From Blastococcus sp. TML/M2B (GTDB taxonomy: Bacteria; Actinomycetota; Actinomycetes; Mycobacteriales; Geodermatophilaceae): 64,000 nucleotides of DNA. This document shows, one piece after another, positions 1-16,195 of this stretch. The DNA is taken from contig NZ_JAENZZ010000002.1 in the NCBI RefSeq assembly GCF_016612865.1, forward strand, positions 1,612,001 to 1,676,000. The letters are read 5' to 3'. Position numbers and translations under genes: made by a program. Every line of letters starts with the position of its first letter. Position 1 is the stretch's first letter. Under the pieces are notes generated by a model. It was not told where the DNA came from. It saw nothing but the letters and a program-made list of their open reading frames with translations, and made no database searches.

Positions 1-439
1 GGCCATTCTTGTCGACGCCGCCGTCGCCCTCCTGGACGCCGGGGTGGCGGCGCGGCCGGGCGAGCTCCCCGGCGGGGCGCTTGGCGCCCTCGTGCCCGAC
101 AGCCTGGACGTCGAACCGGACGAGCAGGTGGAGAAGGTCGGCCGGACCACGGGGCACACCCGCGGTGTGGTGACCGCGGTGGAGGTGGACGCCGTGGCGG
201 TGCAGTACGACGGCGTGGTCCACCGCTTCGACGACCAGCTGGAGATCCAGGGCGCGGCCGGGGCCTTCAGCGCCGGGGGCGACAGCGGCTCGGTGATCTG
301 GCGCAGCCGGGACCGCGCACCGCTCGCGCTGCTGTTCGCCGGGAGCACGACCGGCGGCCCGGGCGGCTCCGGGGTCACCTTCGCCAACCCGCTCGCCACC
401 GTGCTCCGGGTCCTCGGCGCCGAGTGGGTGCACGACTGA
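1..439 (+). CDS. Trypsin-like serine protease C-terminal part (partial)
   Basis: The reading frame is open from base 2 and ends with TGA at 437-439, so the gene begins left of the window; the GTG at 44 is internal. The visible 145 or so residues resemble the C-terminal half of a chymotrypsin-fold protein: a VEKVGRTTGHTRG stretch, then GGDSGSVIW, which has the GDSG(S) shape around a nucleophile serine, and a final GGSGVTFANPLATVL strand typical of Nal1/trypsin-like actinobacterial proteins. The catalytic His and Asp would lie outside the window. The next small gene carries what looks like the matching N-terminal-type domain. Substrate is unknown. Confidence 0.6.
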   Translation, partial: AILVDAAVALLDAGVAARPGELPGGALGALVPDSLDVEPDEQVEKVGRTTGHTRGVVTAVEVDAVAVQYDGVVHRFDDQLEIQGAAGAFSAGGDSGSVIWRSRDRAPLALLFAGSTTGGPGGSGVTFANPLATVLRVLGAEWVHD

Positions 440-487
440 TCCGACGGCGGGGCACGCGGGTGTCCTGGCGCGCCGCGTGGGGGCACC

Positions 488-712
488 ATGGGGCGCATGA
501 CCGACCGCGCCACCGCACGCGCCGCGAAGCGCGTCCTCACCGCGCGCCTCGCCGACGACCCCGGCGTCGCCGCGGTCGGGCTGACGCGGCGGCCCGACGG
601 CTACGTGGTGACCGTGGACCTCGTCGATCCCGACGCCGGCCCCCGGGTTCCCGGCCAGGTCGACGGCGTGCGGGTGGTGACCCAGGTCATCGGAGTGGTC
701 CGGCCGTTGTAG
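488..712 (+). CDS. Small hypothetical protein
   Basis: A 74-residue frame starts at ATG 488, with a second ATG at 497 that may be the true start. After a basic helix-like N-terminus it has the pattern VAAVGLTRRPDGYVVTVDL...VPGQVDGVRVVTQVIG. This resembles the small alpha/beta domain often found at the N-terminus of Nal1-like protease proteins, here standing alone. It lies about 50 bases behind the protease fragment and may belong to the same transcript. No catalytic residues are recognisable and no function is assigned. The ribosome-binding signal is weak (GGGGG at 479-483). Confidence 0.5.
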   Translation: MGRMTDRATARAAKRVLTARLADDPGVAAVGLTRRPDGYVVTVDLVDPDAGPRVPGQVDGVRVVTQVIGVVRPL

Positions 713-776
713 CGGGCCGATAGCGTGCCCCCAGGGGCGCCGCACCGCCGCGGGCCCGGACACCTGAGGAGGGCAC

Positions 777-1823
777 GTGCGCATCGGCACCCAAGCCAGT
801 TACAGCGGTGGGTTCAAGCAGACAGCAGCCGAGATCCGCGACCTGGAGTCCGCCGGGCTCGACGTCGCCGCGGTCGCCGAGGTCTACACGTTCGACGCGG
901 TGAGCCAGCTCGGCTACCTCGCCGCCGTGACCGAGCGCGTCGAGCTGCTCAGCGCGATCTTCCCGCTGTACAGCCGCACCCCGGCCCTCACCGCGATGAC
1001 CGCGGCGGGCCTGGACTTCGTCTCCGACGGGCGCTTCACCCTGGGCCTGGGCGCCTCCGGCCCGCAGGTCATCGAGGGCTGGCACGGCGTCCCCTACGAC
1101 GCTCCCCTGCAGCGCACCCGCGAGGTCGTCGAGATCTGCCGCAAGGTGTGGCGCCGCGAGCGCGTCGAGCACCACGGCAAGAAGTACGACATCCCGCTCG
1201 CGGAGGGCCAGGGCACCGGGCTGGGCAAGCCGCTGAAGCTGATCAACACCCCCGTGCGCGAGCGCATCCCGGTGATGCTGGCCGCCCTCGGTCCGAAGAA
1301 CGTCGAGCTCGCCGCCGAGATCGCCGAGGCGTGGGAGCCGATCTTCTTCATGCCCGAGCGCGCACAGGCCGTCTGGGGCGACGCGCTGGCTGCCGGCAAG
1401 GCCAAGCGCGCCCCCGAGCTGGGCGACCTGCAGGTGGTCACCGGCGTGCCGGTCGCGATCGGCGACGACCTGGACGAGGCGCAGCTGCTCGACCGCGTGC
1501 GCCCGGGCCTGGCCCTCTACATCGGTGGCATGGGCGCCCGGGGCAAGAACTTCTACAACGACCTCGCCGTCCGCTACGGCTTCGAGGCCGAGGCCAAGGA
1601 GATCCAGGACCTGTACCTCACCGGCAAGAAGGACGAGGCCGCCGCCAAGGTGCCCGACGAGCTGGTGCGGGCGACGTCCCTCATCGGCCCGGAGTCCTAC
1701 GTCGCGGAGCGGGTCGCCGCGTTCGCCGAGGCCGGCGTCACCACGCTCATGCTGCAGCCCCTCGACGGCAGCCCGGCCGGCCGGCTGAAGACGGTCGAGA
1801 CCATGAAGAAGATCAGCGGCTGA
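777..1823 (+). CDS. LLM-class F420-dependent oxidoreductase
   Basis: A 348-residue protein of the luciferase-like monooxygenase fold, which in actinobacteria commonly uses coenzyme F420. It shows the family signatures: MRIGTQASYSGG at the start, the RVELLSAIFPLYSRTP strand, DFVSDGRFTLGLGASGPQV and the C-terminal VTTLMLQPL. It is cytosolic with no signal peptide, and full length for the family. GTG at 777 is chosen because GAGGAGGG sits a few bases upstream and the protein then starts exactly at the first beta strand. A strong hairpin follows at 1855-1894. The substrate cannot be read from the sequence. Confidence 0.85.
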   Translation: MRIGTQASYSGGFKQTAAEIRDLESAGLDVAAVAEVYTFDAVSQLGYLAAVTERVELLSAIFPLYSRTPALTAMTAAGLDFVSDGRFTLGLGASGPQVIEGWHGVPYDAPLQRTREVVEICRKVWRRERVEHHGKKYDIPLAEGQGTGLGKPLKLINTPVRERIPVMLAALGPKNVELAAEIAEAWEPIFFMPERAQAVWGDALAAGKAKRAPELGDLQVVTGVPVAIGDDLDEAQLLDRVRPGLALYIGGMGARGKNFYNDLAVRYGFEAEAKEIQDLYLTGKKDEAAAKVPDELVRATSLIGPESYVAERVAAFAEAGVTTLMLQPLDGSPAGRLKTVETMKKISG

Positions 1824-1854
1824 GCCACCACCCAGGCGGTCCTCCCTCCTCGTA

Positions 1855-1894
1855 GCGCGTCCTCCCTCACCGCCCACCACGAGGGAGGACGCGC
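1855..1894 (+). terminator. Hairpin after the LLM oxidoreductase gene
   Basis: A perfect 14-bp inverted repeat (1855-1868 and 1881-1894) with a 12-base loop lies 31 bases after the stop codon. There is no clear T-run, as is usual in high-GC actinobacteria. Confidence 0.7.
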
Positions 1895-1927
1895 CACGAT
1901 CAGGTCACCTGATCCCAGCGCGGGCAG

Positions 1928-1973
1928 ACGACAGGGCCCCCGGATCCGAGGTCGGATCCGGGGGCCCTGTCGT
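1928..1973 (-). terminator. Terminator of the rpoB-rpoC transcript
   Basis: A perfect 21-bp inverted repeat (1928-1948 and 1953-1973) with a 4-base loop begins 17 bases beyond the rpoC stop codon. It is one of the strongest hairpins in the window and, with 1855-1894, separates the convergent oxidoreductase and rpoC transcripts. Confidence 0.85.
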
Positions 1974-1989
1974 CACTGCCTACCTGGCG

Positions 1990-5895
<3,906 letters not shown>

Positions 5896-5950
5896 GGTGT
5901 GACCCCTTTCAGGGGCTAGTGCTTCGCTTCTATGACTTGGAGGTGGTGGC

Positions 5951-5981
5951 CGGCCGGCCCTGGGTCAGTCAGGGCCGGCCG
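5951..5981 (-). promoter_or_regulatory. Hairpin in the rpoB-rpoC spacer
   Basis: A 12-bp perfect inverted repeat (5951-5962 and 5970-5981) with a 7-base loop sits between the rpoB stop and the rpoC start. It could be a partial terminator or an RNA-processing site that tunes the beta to beta' ratio; the sequence alone does not tell which. Confidence 0.5.
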
Positions 5982-5989
5982 ACTGCCGA

Positions 5990-9487
<3,498 letters not shown>

Positions 9488-9687
9488 GATGCGTCCTTCC
9501 AAGGGACCTCACGACGTGCGGGCGGGGGTGCTGGTCGTCCTGGGTCGTCGTCGGTAATGGCGAGGCTGTCCGCGACGGCCGCGTACACCCGGATCGAGGG
9601 TCGGCGAGGGGTTCACCCGGAGGGTTCCCGGGCACCCGTCGTGACCCGTCTCAACGGGCAGGCAGTCAGAGGGCAGCGCAACAGGAG

Positions 9688-9716
9688 ACCCTACCCCTGC
9701 TGTTGCGTGATGTCCA
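9688..9716 (-). promoter_or_regulatory. Predicted rpoBC promoter
   Basis: On the minus strand TGGACA (9711-9716) is followed by exactly 17 bases and TAGGGT (9688-9693), a good match to the housekeeping -35/-10 pattern of high-GC actinobacteria. The transcript would have a leader of roughly 195 bases before rpoB. An 8-bp inverted repeat, CGCAACAG (9677-9684) and CTGTTGCG (9700-9707), straddles the -10 hexamer. The 348-base gap 9488-9835 holds nothing else that could be identified. Confidence 0.55.
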
Positions 9717-9835
9717 CGCCAGGGGTACCGGTGCGACCGGTGCCACATCGGGCTCGACACGGTCCGCGCTCCGGGCGGTGCACCCATGATGCCAGGCGCG
9801 GCGGAGCGCTCCGACCGCCACGCCGGGGACCGGCG

Positions 9836-10643
9836 TCAGCTGGTCGTCAGCTGGGTGAGCTCGCTGATCTTCCAGTCGCCGGCGACCTGCACCATGCCGA
9901 GCCGGATGGTCTGCACGCAGGACTGGGCGCCCTCGGGCGTGACCTCGCACTCCGAGCCCTCCGGGGCCTGCCCGTTCCCGCTGGTCACCGACTGGGCGAC
10001 GTACCGGCCGAACACGACCACCGTCGCGGTGTCCTGGGCGTCGTTGACCTGTTGCAACCCGATGTCGAGCACCTCGTAGCTGGTCGTCGCCGACACCTGC
10101 TCGTAGGTGTCGAGGATGCCGCCCTGCGAGAGCTCCTGCTCGTACTGCTCGCGGAGGTCCCCGGTGAGGACGGCGAGCTTGCGGTCCAGGCTGCCTTCGG
10201 AGTCCTGGTAGTCGTAGGCGTACAGGTCCTCGACCGAGCTGCGCGCGGCGGCGAAGATGCCGTCGTCGACCGAGCGCGGGTGCATCCGCTCCCAGACCAG
10301 GTAGCCGACACCGGCGGCGGCGAGCACGCACAGCGCGGTGAGGACGGCGGCCAGCGCGGGGAAGCCCCGCCGCCCGGTGCGGGCCTGCGCCGCGCGCCGG
10401 CGGGCGCCGCTGCGCCGGCCGGTGGCGGCGGCCAGCTCGGCGGTGACCGGCTCGCCGACCGCGGGGTCGGTGGTGGTGGTCGCCGCGGCGGCGGCCACCG
10501 CGGCCGGCCGCCTCCTCCCGCTCGCGCCGGGCGCCGGCCACCCGCGGCCGGGGGCTGGGCCGGGCTGCGGGTGCAGCGCGGGGCGCGGGCGACGGGCGCG
10601 TGCGCGGCGCGGGACGGGGACGGTCCTCCGGGGTGCCGGTCAT
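9836..10643 (-). CDS. Mce-associated membrane protein (frameshifted near N-terminus)
   Basis: Second Mce-associated (Mas) protein at the end of the mce operon. A proline/arginine-rich cytosolic N-terminus is followed by one membrane segment (GFPALAAVLTALCVLAAAGV) and a NTF2-like periplasmic domain with DDGIFAAARSSVEDLYAYDY, ending in VAGDWKISELTQL. The ATG at 10643 lies four bases after the preceding stop, as expected for coupled genes. Its frame carries the typical RPRVAGARRERE motif but must shift by one base near 10498 to reach the membrane domain. The corrected product would be 268 residues. Alternatively GTG 10498 is used, giving 220 residues behind a distant GGAGGAGG. Confidence 0.75.
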
Positions 10644-10647
10644 GCCG

Positions 10648-11283
10648 TCACAGCCCCGAGATCCCGGACAGCAGCCACCGGTCGTCCACCTTCTGCAGCT
10701 CCACCTTGATCCGGTACTTCACGATCGACGGCCGGGGGTCGGCCGCGCTCTGCTGGGTCGACTGGATGACCAGCAGCACGGTGCCGGTCGTGTCGTCGGC
10801 CCGGGTGACGCCGGCGCCGATCACCTCCGTGTTCACCACCGCCTGCACCTCGGTGAACCGGTCGCGCTGCTGCTCGAGCTGCGCGACCGACTCCTCCAGC
10901 AGGTCACCGGTGGCGACGCGGCGGATCTGGGCGATGTCGTCGTCGAGGGTGAGGTGGTCGAAGGACGTCAGGTCGACGACGCCGGAGCGGGCCGCCTGCA
11001 GCACCTCGACGTAGTCCGCCGTCGTGACCGAGGAGGGCTCGGGGCGGCTGGTCCACAGCCACGCGCCGGCGGCGAGCAGGAGGACCAGCAGCACGCCGAG
11101 CACCGGCACGAGCGGCACGCCGATCCGGCCCCGACCGCCCGTCGTCGCGTCGTCGTCCCGGCCGGCGGGGTCGCCGGTGGGGTCGCCGCTGGGGTCGCCG
11201 GCGGGGCGCTCGTCCGGGCCGGCGGCCGGCGACGGCAGCGCGTCGTCGTCCTCCCGTGCGCGCGTGGGCGCGTCGCTGGTCAA
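10648..11283 (-). CDS. Mce-associated membrane protein
   Basis: A 211-residue Mas-type protein. It has a long acidic Pro/Asp/Gly-rich cytosolic N-terminus (about 55 residues), one transmembrane helix (VPLVPVLGVLLVLLLAAGAW) and a periplasmic domain with the family pattern DYVEVLQAARSGVVDLTSFDHLTLDDDIAQIRRV cut here into repeats of helix and strand, ending KVDDRWLLSGISG. Mas proteins are thought to support assembly or stability of the Mce complex; that role is known from mycobacteria and inferred here. It starts 47 bases after the corrected mceF end and runs straight into the next Mas gene. Confidence 0.8.
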   Translation of the reverse strand: MTSDAPTRAREDDDALPSPAAGPDERPAGDPSGDPTGDPAGRDDDATTGGRGRIGVPLVPVLGVLLVLLLAAGAWLWTSRPEPSSVTTADYVEVLQAARSGVVDLTSFDHLTLDDDIAQIRRVATGDLLEESVAQLEQQRDRFTEVQAVVNTEVIGAGVTRADDTTGTVLLVIQSTQQSAADPRPSIVKYRIKVELQKVDDRWLLSGISGL

Positions 11284-11330
11284 CCCTGGCCCTCCTCGTC
11301 GTCTCGCTCGTGCACCGGCGCCGTGCCGGG

Positions 11331-12636
11331 TCAGCCGGTGGTGCGTGCGAACGGGACCGCACCGCCGAGGAGGCCGGTGAGCACCTCGTCGAGCAGGCCG
11401 GTGACCCCGTCCACCAGGCCGCCGATCACGGTACCGAGCGGGGGCAGCCCCGCGAGGCCGGTCTGGGGGCCGGACCCGGCGACACCACCCGATCGGCCGA
11501 TGTTACTGCTCGCCGCGGATGCTCGAACCGGTCTCGTCGACGCCGTCGGAGGGGTCCGGGTCGACGCCGTTCACGACCCCGCAGGAGACCTCGCCGGTGT
11601 CCAGGCCGGCCACCGCGCCCGGGCTGCGGGCCGCACCCGTGGAGAGGTAGCCGGTGGTGCAGGAGGCGGGATCGCCGACGTTGAGCACGAAGCCGAAGTG
11701 CGCGCGCATCACGCCGCCGTCGTTGCGGACCACGCTGAACCCGCCGGAGACGACGTCGGGGTAGGTGACCAGGAGCTGCTCGACGCCGTCCAGCCGCGGG
11801 GTCACCACCCCGTTGAGGATGTCGACGTTGCGGACCAGGGAGCCCAGGCCGGGGCCGGCCCGCTCCACCAGCTCCTGCAGCGCGCCGGCGCCCTCCGGCG
11901 CGTTGGCCAGCAGCGAGCGGATGTCCTCGTCGCTCTCGACCACGGTGTCCGCGACCAGCCGCAGGTCACCGGCCCACTGCTCGATCGCCGAGCGGCTGGC
12001 CACCTGCGTGTCGAGGACGGTCCGCCCCTCGGTGATCAGCGCCATGGTCGCGGGCAGGGACTCCTCGGCGCGGGCGAGCAGCAGGTCGCCGTTGTCGATC
12101 AACCGCCCGAGGTCGTCGCCCGCGCCGGCGAACGCCCGGCCCAGCTCGTCGACGACGATGCGGAGGTTCTCCTGGTCGATGGAGCCGACCAGCCGGTCCA
12201 CGTTCAGCAGCAGCTCCTCCACCGGGACCGGGATGGAGGTCCGCTCCACCGGGATGACCGACCCGTCCTCCAGGAACGGGCCGTCGGGGCCGGCGGGCTC
12301 GAGGTTGACGTACTGCTCCCCCACCGCGCTGCGGTTGGCGACGGTGGCGGTGGCGTCCGCGGGGATCGGCTCGGCGTCGGGGTCGATGGTGAGGACGACG
12401 CGGACGCCGTCGTCGACGAGCTCCATGTCGCTCACCCGCCCGACCGCGACGCCGCGGTAGGTGACCTCGGCGTTGACGAAGATGCCGCCGGAGTCCTCGA
12501 AGTCCGCGGCCACGTCGTAGCCGCTGCCCAGGACGGCGCGGTCCAGCCCGACGTGGTTCCAGCCCAGGTAGGCCATGCCGAGGACGGCCACGGTCAGGAA
12601 GGCGAGCAGCTGCAGCCTGGTGGTCCGCGTGATCAC
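11331..12636 (-). CDS. mceF: MCE family protein MceF (frameshifted C-terminus)
   Basis: Sixth Mce subunit. It has an N-terminal membrane anchor, an MCE/MlaD domain (about residues 40-120; GGIFVNAEVTYRGVAVGRVSDM) and a helical barrel-forming region. The uninterrupted frame stops at 11503 after SSIRGEQ. Reading on after a one-base shift gives a further 55 or so residues of the Gly/Leu-rich type that ends other Mce proteins here (GLLDEVLTGLLGGAVPF), stopping at 11331. I therefore annotate to 11331 with a probable single-base insertion near 11503-11530; the alternative is a natural 377-residue product. Its ATG overlaps the mceE stop (ATGA). Confidence 0.82.
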
Positions 12637-13940
12637 GGCTGGCCTCCGGTGAACAGGGGGAAGCCGAGGAGGCCGCCCAGCGCCTCGGCCGTCGGCAGCT
12701 GACCGACGATCTCCCCGGGCAGGATGCTCAGCGGCGCCTGGGCCGGCGCGGTGCCGCCCGTGCCCCCGGTCCCGCCGGTGGCCACGCCCTGGTTCTGGTT
12801 CCCCGGCGGGGTGCCCGGCTGGCCGCAGGCGGTGCCGAGCAGCTGCTCGGGCGAGAGCGTCTCGAGCGCGCCGGTCAGCGGGTCGACGACGTACCGGCAG
12901 AGCACCTGGGTGAGGTCGAGGTCCAGCGTCGCGGTCATGTTGGCGAACAGGCCGTAGCCGCCGGTCCGCTGGTCGGGCCGGTAGTTCAGCGGGACGTCCC
13001 CGCCGCTGCCGTCGCCGACCACCGCGCTGGCCGGGAAGGGGTAGGTGAGCAGCAGGTCCAGCGAGCCGGCCAGGTCGGGCCCGGCGGCGGCCAGCTGGGT
13101 GAGGATCGGCTGGAGCAGCCGCAGGTCCTCGACGGTGTGCGCCGCGGCCTGGTCGATGATCCGGGTGCCGACGTCGCCGAGCCTGGACAGGCTCTCCAGC
13201 ATCGAGACCAGCAGGCCCCGCTGCTCGTTGATGACGTCGAGGCCCGGGCCGATGGTGTCGAGCGCGGTCTCGATCGTGCCGGTGCGCTCGGCCAGCGTGG
13301 CCGCGAGCGCGTTCGCGCTGTCCAGCGCGCGGTTGATCTCGGTCTTCTGCTCGTCCAGCCCGCCGATGAGGACGTCGAGCTGGTCGAGGGTGTCGCGGAT
13401 GGCGTCCTCGCGGCCCTCCAGCGCCTCGCCGACCTCGCGGGTGATCGTCGTGAGCTGGGTGAGCCCGCCACCGTTGAGCACCAGCGACAGCGCGCCGAGC
13501 AGCTCCTCGACCTCGACGTTGCGGTTGGTCCGCTCCAGCGGGATGAGGTCGCCGTCCCCGAGCCGTCCCCGCGGCTGCTCGATGCCGGGCGCGGCCAGCT
13601 CGACGTACTTCTCGCCGAGCAGCGAGCTCTGCTGGATCATCGCGACCGCGTTCTCCGGCAGCTCGACGTCGCCGTTGACCGAGAGGGTCACCTCGGCGGT
13701 CCAGTCCTCGTTCAGCTCGATCTCGTCGACCCGGCCCACGGGCACGTCGGCGACCCGGACGCCGGACTGCGGCACCAGGTCCAGGACGTCGAGGAACTGC
13801 ACGGTCACCTGGTAGGGCTCCTCGCCGAGGTCCGCCCCGCCGGGGAGGTCGAGGGAGTAGGCCCCGCGGAACCCGCCGCAGCCGGCCAGCAGCAGCACCC
13901 CGGCGGCGGCCGCGGCCACCCGCGTCGTCCGGCGGGTCAC
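12633..13940 (-). CDS. mceE: MCE family lipoprotein MceE
   Basis: A 435-residue Mce subunit and the lipoprotein of the set. The N-terminus has a signal sequence ending in the lipobox LLAGC, so the mature protein should be lipid-anchored on the outer face of the membrane. The MCE domain follows (VQFLDVLDLVPQSGVRVADVPVG), then helices and a Gly/Thr-rich linker before the C-terminal GLLGFPLFTGG. The start is GTG at 13940, overlapping the mceD stop (GTGA). The same frame stays open upstream on the mceD side, but only because mceD carries a frameshift. Confidence 0.9.
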   Translation of the reverse strand: MTRRTTRVAAAAAGVLLLAGCGGFRGAYSLDLPGGADLGEEPYQVTVQFLDVLDLVPQSGVRVADVPVGRVDEIELNEDWTAEVTLSVNGDVELPENAVAMIQQSSLLGEKYVELAAPGIEQPRGRLGDGDLIPLERTNRNVEVEELLGALSLVLNGGGLTQLTTITREVGEALEGREDAIRDTLDQLDVLIGGLDEQKTEINRALDSANALAATLAERTGTIETALDTIGPGLDVINEQRGLLVSMLESLSRLGDVGTRIIDQAAAHTVEDLRLLQPILTQLAAAGPDLAGSLDLLLTYPFPASAVVGDGSGGDVPLNYRPDQRTGGYGLFANMTATLDLDLTQVLCRYVVDPLTGALETLSPEQLLGTACGQPGTPPGNQNQGVATGGTGGTGGTAPAQAPLSILPGEIVGQLPTAEALGGLLGFPLFTGGQP

Positions 13941-15167
13941 CGCTGCGCCCCGGGGAGCGCGGGGAAGCCGATCAGCGGGCCGCCGGCCGGCGCCGTGGCG
14001 CCACCGAACAGCGCGGTGAGCAGCTCCTGCAGGTCGGGCACGCCGTTGCCGTTCAGGTCGTCGTAGGCGCCGTCGGCGTCCGCGTCGCCGGAGAGCAGCC
14101 GGCTGCACACCTGCTCGACGAAGGGCAGCTGGAGGCCGATGGCCGGCAGCACGTCGAGATCGAGCTGGAGCCGGCCGGTCGCCGACAGCAGCTGGCAGAC
14201 GATGACCTCGGGAGCGGTCCCGCCGAGGGAGTTGTCCCGGGTGTCCAGCGTCCCGAAGTCCGGGTTGTAGGCGTGCGCGAGGTTCCCGAGCGCCGCCGGC
14301 GCGACGTCGAGCACCTCGGCCAGCGCGGAGCGCTGCTGCACCAGCGCCAGCGTGACGTCGGCCAGCCGGTCGACGTTGGTGCTCAGCAGGTCGGTGTTCG
14401 TCCGGACGAACCCGGCGACGTCGCCCAGGGCCGCCGACAGCAGCTCGACGGCGCGGGCGAGGTCGGCCCGCTCCTGCTCGAGCAGGTCCGCGACCGCGGC
14501 CATGTTGGTGTTGAACTGGCCGACGCTCGCGTCGATCGCGGCCAGGGCGCCGGTGAAGGTCTGCAGGTTCTCGATCGAGTCGAACAGCCCGTCCCGGTTC
14601 CGCGCGAGCGTCTCCACGGCCTGCGAGAAGCCGGTGAGCGTGCGGTTGAGCGCCTCGCCGTTGCCGTCGAGGTTGGCCGCGCCCACGTCCACGAGGTCGG
14701 AGAGCGCGCCGTCGGCGTTCGCGCCGGTCGGGCCGAGCGCGACCGACAGCTCGTCGAGCGCGCCGTACACCCGGTCCAGCTCCACCGGGGTCGCCGTCCG
14801 GTCCATCGGCACCTCGGCGCCGTCCTCCATGGTGGGCCCGCCGGCGTAGACCGGCGCGAACTGCACGTACCGGTCGGACACCAGCGACGGCGCCAGGACG
14901 ACGGCCGCGGCGTCGGCGGGGATGTCGTAGTCGTCGTCGATCAGCATCGTCACGCGCACCCGGTCGCCCATCGGCAGGACCTCGGTGATCTCGCCGACGT
15001 CGCATGCCGAGGATGCGGACGTCGGAGCCGGCGTAGAGCCCCACGGTCTGGTCGAACCAGGCCGTGACCCGGTACTGCCCTGCCGGGCGCAGGACGGTCC
15101 AGCCGAGCGCGGCCACCAGGACGAGGGCGGCGGCCGCGGCCACCGCGCGCTGCAGGGAGCCGCTCAT
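13937..15167 (-). CDS. mceD: MCE family protein MceD (one-base frameshift)
   Basis: Fourth Mce subunit. The ATG at 15167 overlaps the mceC stop (ATGA). It encodes a signal anchor (AAAALVLVAALGW) and the first half of the MCE domain (VTAWFDQTVGLYAGSDVRILGM). Near base 15000 one extra base throws the frame off. Removing it continues as RVGEITEVLPMGDRVRV and runs without interruption to the stop at 13937, for 409 residues in total. Because both halves are perfectly Mce-like and fit with one base removed, a sequencing insertion is likelier than an old pseudogene. Confidence 0.88.
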
Positions 15168-16195
15168 CAGTTGCCCTCCGCGCAGGTCAGCGGGAGCCCG
15201 ACGACACCGGGGCCGCCGCAGATCGCGCTGCCGACGACGCCGGGGATGAGGTTGTCCACGAAGCTGTCGAACCACCGTCCGTTGCCGAGGGTGTTGGTGA
15301 AGACGCGGACGAAGGGCGCCAGCCGGTCCACCGTCTGCGAGATGTTGTCCCGGTTGCGGGCGAGGATGTCGGTCACCGTGGCCAGCTGCTGCAGCGCCGG
15401 GGTGAGCGCCTCGCGGTTGTCGGCCACCAGGCCCTGCAGCTGCAGGGACAGCTCCTGGGTGCTGGTGAGGATCGAGTCGATCAGCGCCCGGCGCTCCTGC
15501 ACCTCGGTGAGCAGCGTGTTCGAGTCCAGGATCAGCTGGGTGAACTCGCCGTTCCGGTCGGCCAGGACGTCGGTGACCGTGCGGGTCGCGGTGAGCAGCT
15601 GCTCGAGCTGGGCGTCGCGCGAGGCGATGGTGTCCGACAGCCGGGCCAGGCCCTCGATCGAACTGCGCACCTCCTCCGGCGTCTCGGCGAAGGTCTCGGC
15701 CAGCACCTCGAAGGAGCTCGCCAGCTGGGTGGTGTCCAGGTCCTCGACCGTGGTCGACAGGTCGGCGAAGGCCTCGACGACGTCGTAGGGCGAGGCGGTG
15801 CGCTCCAGCGGGATCGGCTCGTCGGGGTCCAGCTCGCTCGATCCGCGCGGGACCAGCGCCACGTACTTGGCGCCCAGCACCGTCTCGATCTTGATGGCCG
15901 CCTCGGAGCGGTCGCCGACGAACGCGTCGGTCACCCGGAACTCGACCACCACCGCGCCGTCCTCGAGCGACATCTTCTCGACGTTGCCGACCTTGACGCC
16001 GGCCACCCGCACCGGGTCGTCGGGCCGCAACCCCGCGGCCTCGCTGAACTGGGCGCGGTAGACGGTGCCGCCACCGATGAGCGGCAGCGACTGCGTGTTG
16101 AAGGCGAGGAAGACCAGCGCGGCGATCACCGTCAGGCTGATCGCGCCGATGGTGACCGGGTTGCGGTCGCGGAAGGGCTTGGAGGTGCGGGCCAT
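15167..16195 (-). CDS. mceC: MCE family protein MceC
   Basis: Third Mce subunit, 342 residues and intact. It begins MARTSKPFRDRNPVTIGAIS, has one membrane anchor (SLTVIAALVFLAF), an MCE domain (AGLRPDDPVRVAGVKVGNVE) and a long helical region. The ATG at 16195 overlaps the mceB stop. Mce subunits are known to form hexameric tubes that carry lipids or sterols across the periplasm or cell wall to the YrbE permease. This gene is one link in that complex. Confidence 0.92.
   Translation of the reverse strand: MARTSKPFRDRNPVTIGAISLTVIAALVFLAFNTQSLPLIGGGTVYRAQFSEAAGLRPDDPVRVAGVKVGNVEKMSLEDGAVVVEFRVTDAFVGDRSEAAIKIETVLGAKYVALVPRGSSELDPDEPIPLERTASPYDVVEAFADLSTTVEDLDTTQLASSFEVLAETFAETPEEVRSSIEGLARLSDTIASRDAQLEQLLTATRTVTDVLADRNGEFTQLILDSNTLLTEVQERRALIDSILTSTQELSLQLQGLVADNREALTPALQQLATVTDILARNRDNISQTVDRLAPFVRVFTNTLGNGRWFDSFVDNLIPGVVGSAICGGPGVVGLPLTCAEGN

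Noticed and set aside
12633-15275. A single 880-residue MceD-MceE fusion protein
   Set aside because: The fusion arises only because the mceD frameshift puts its first half in the mceE frame; mceE has its own GTG overlapping the mceD stop, and the middle part is not protein-like.
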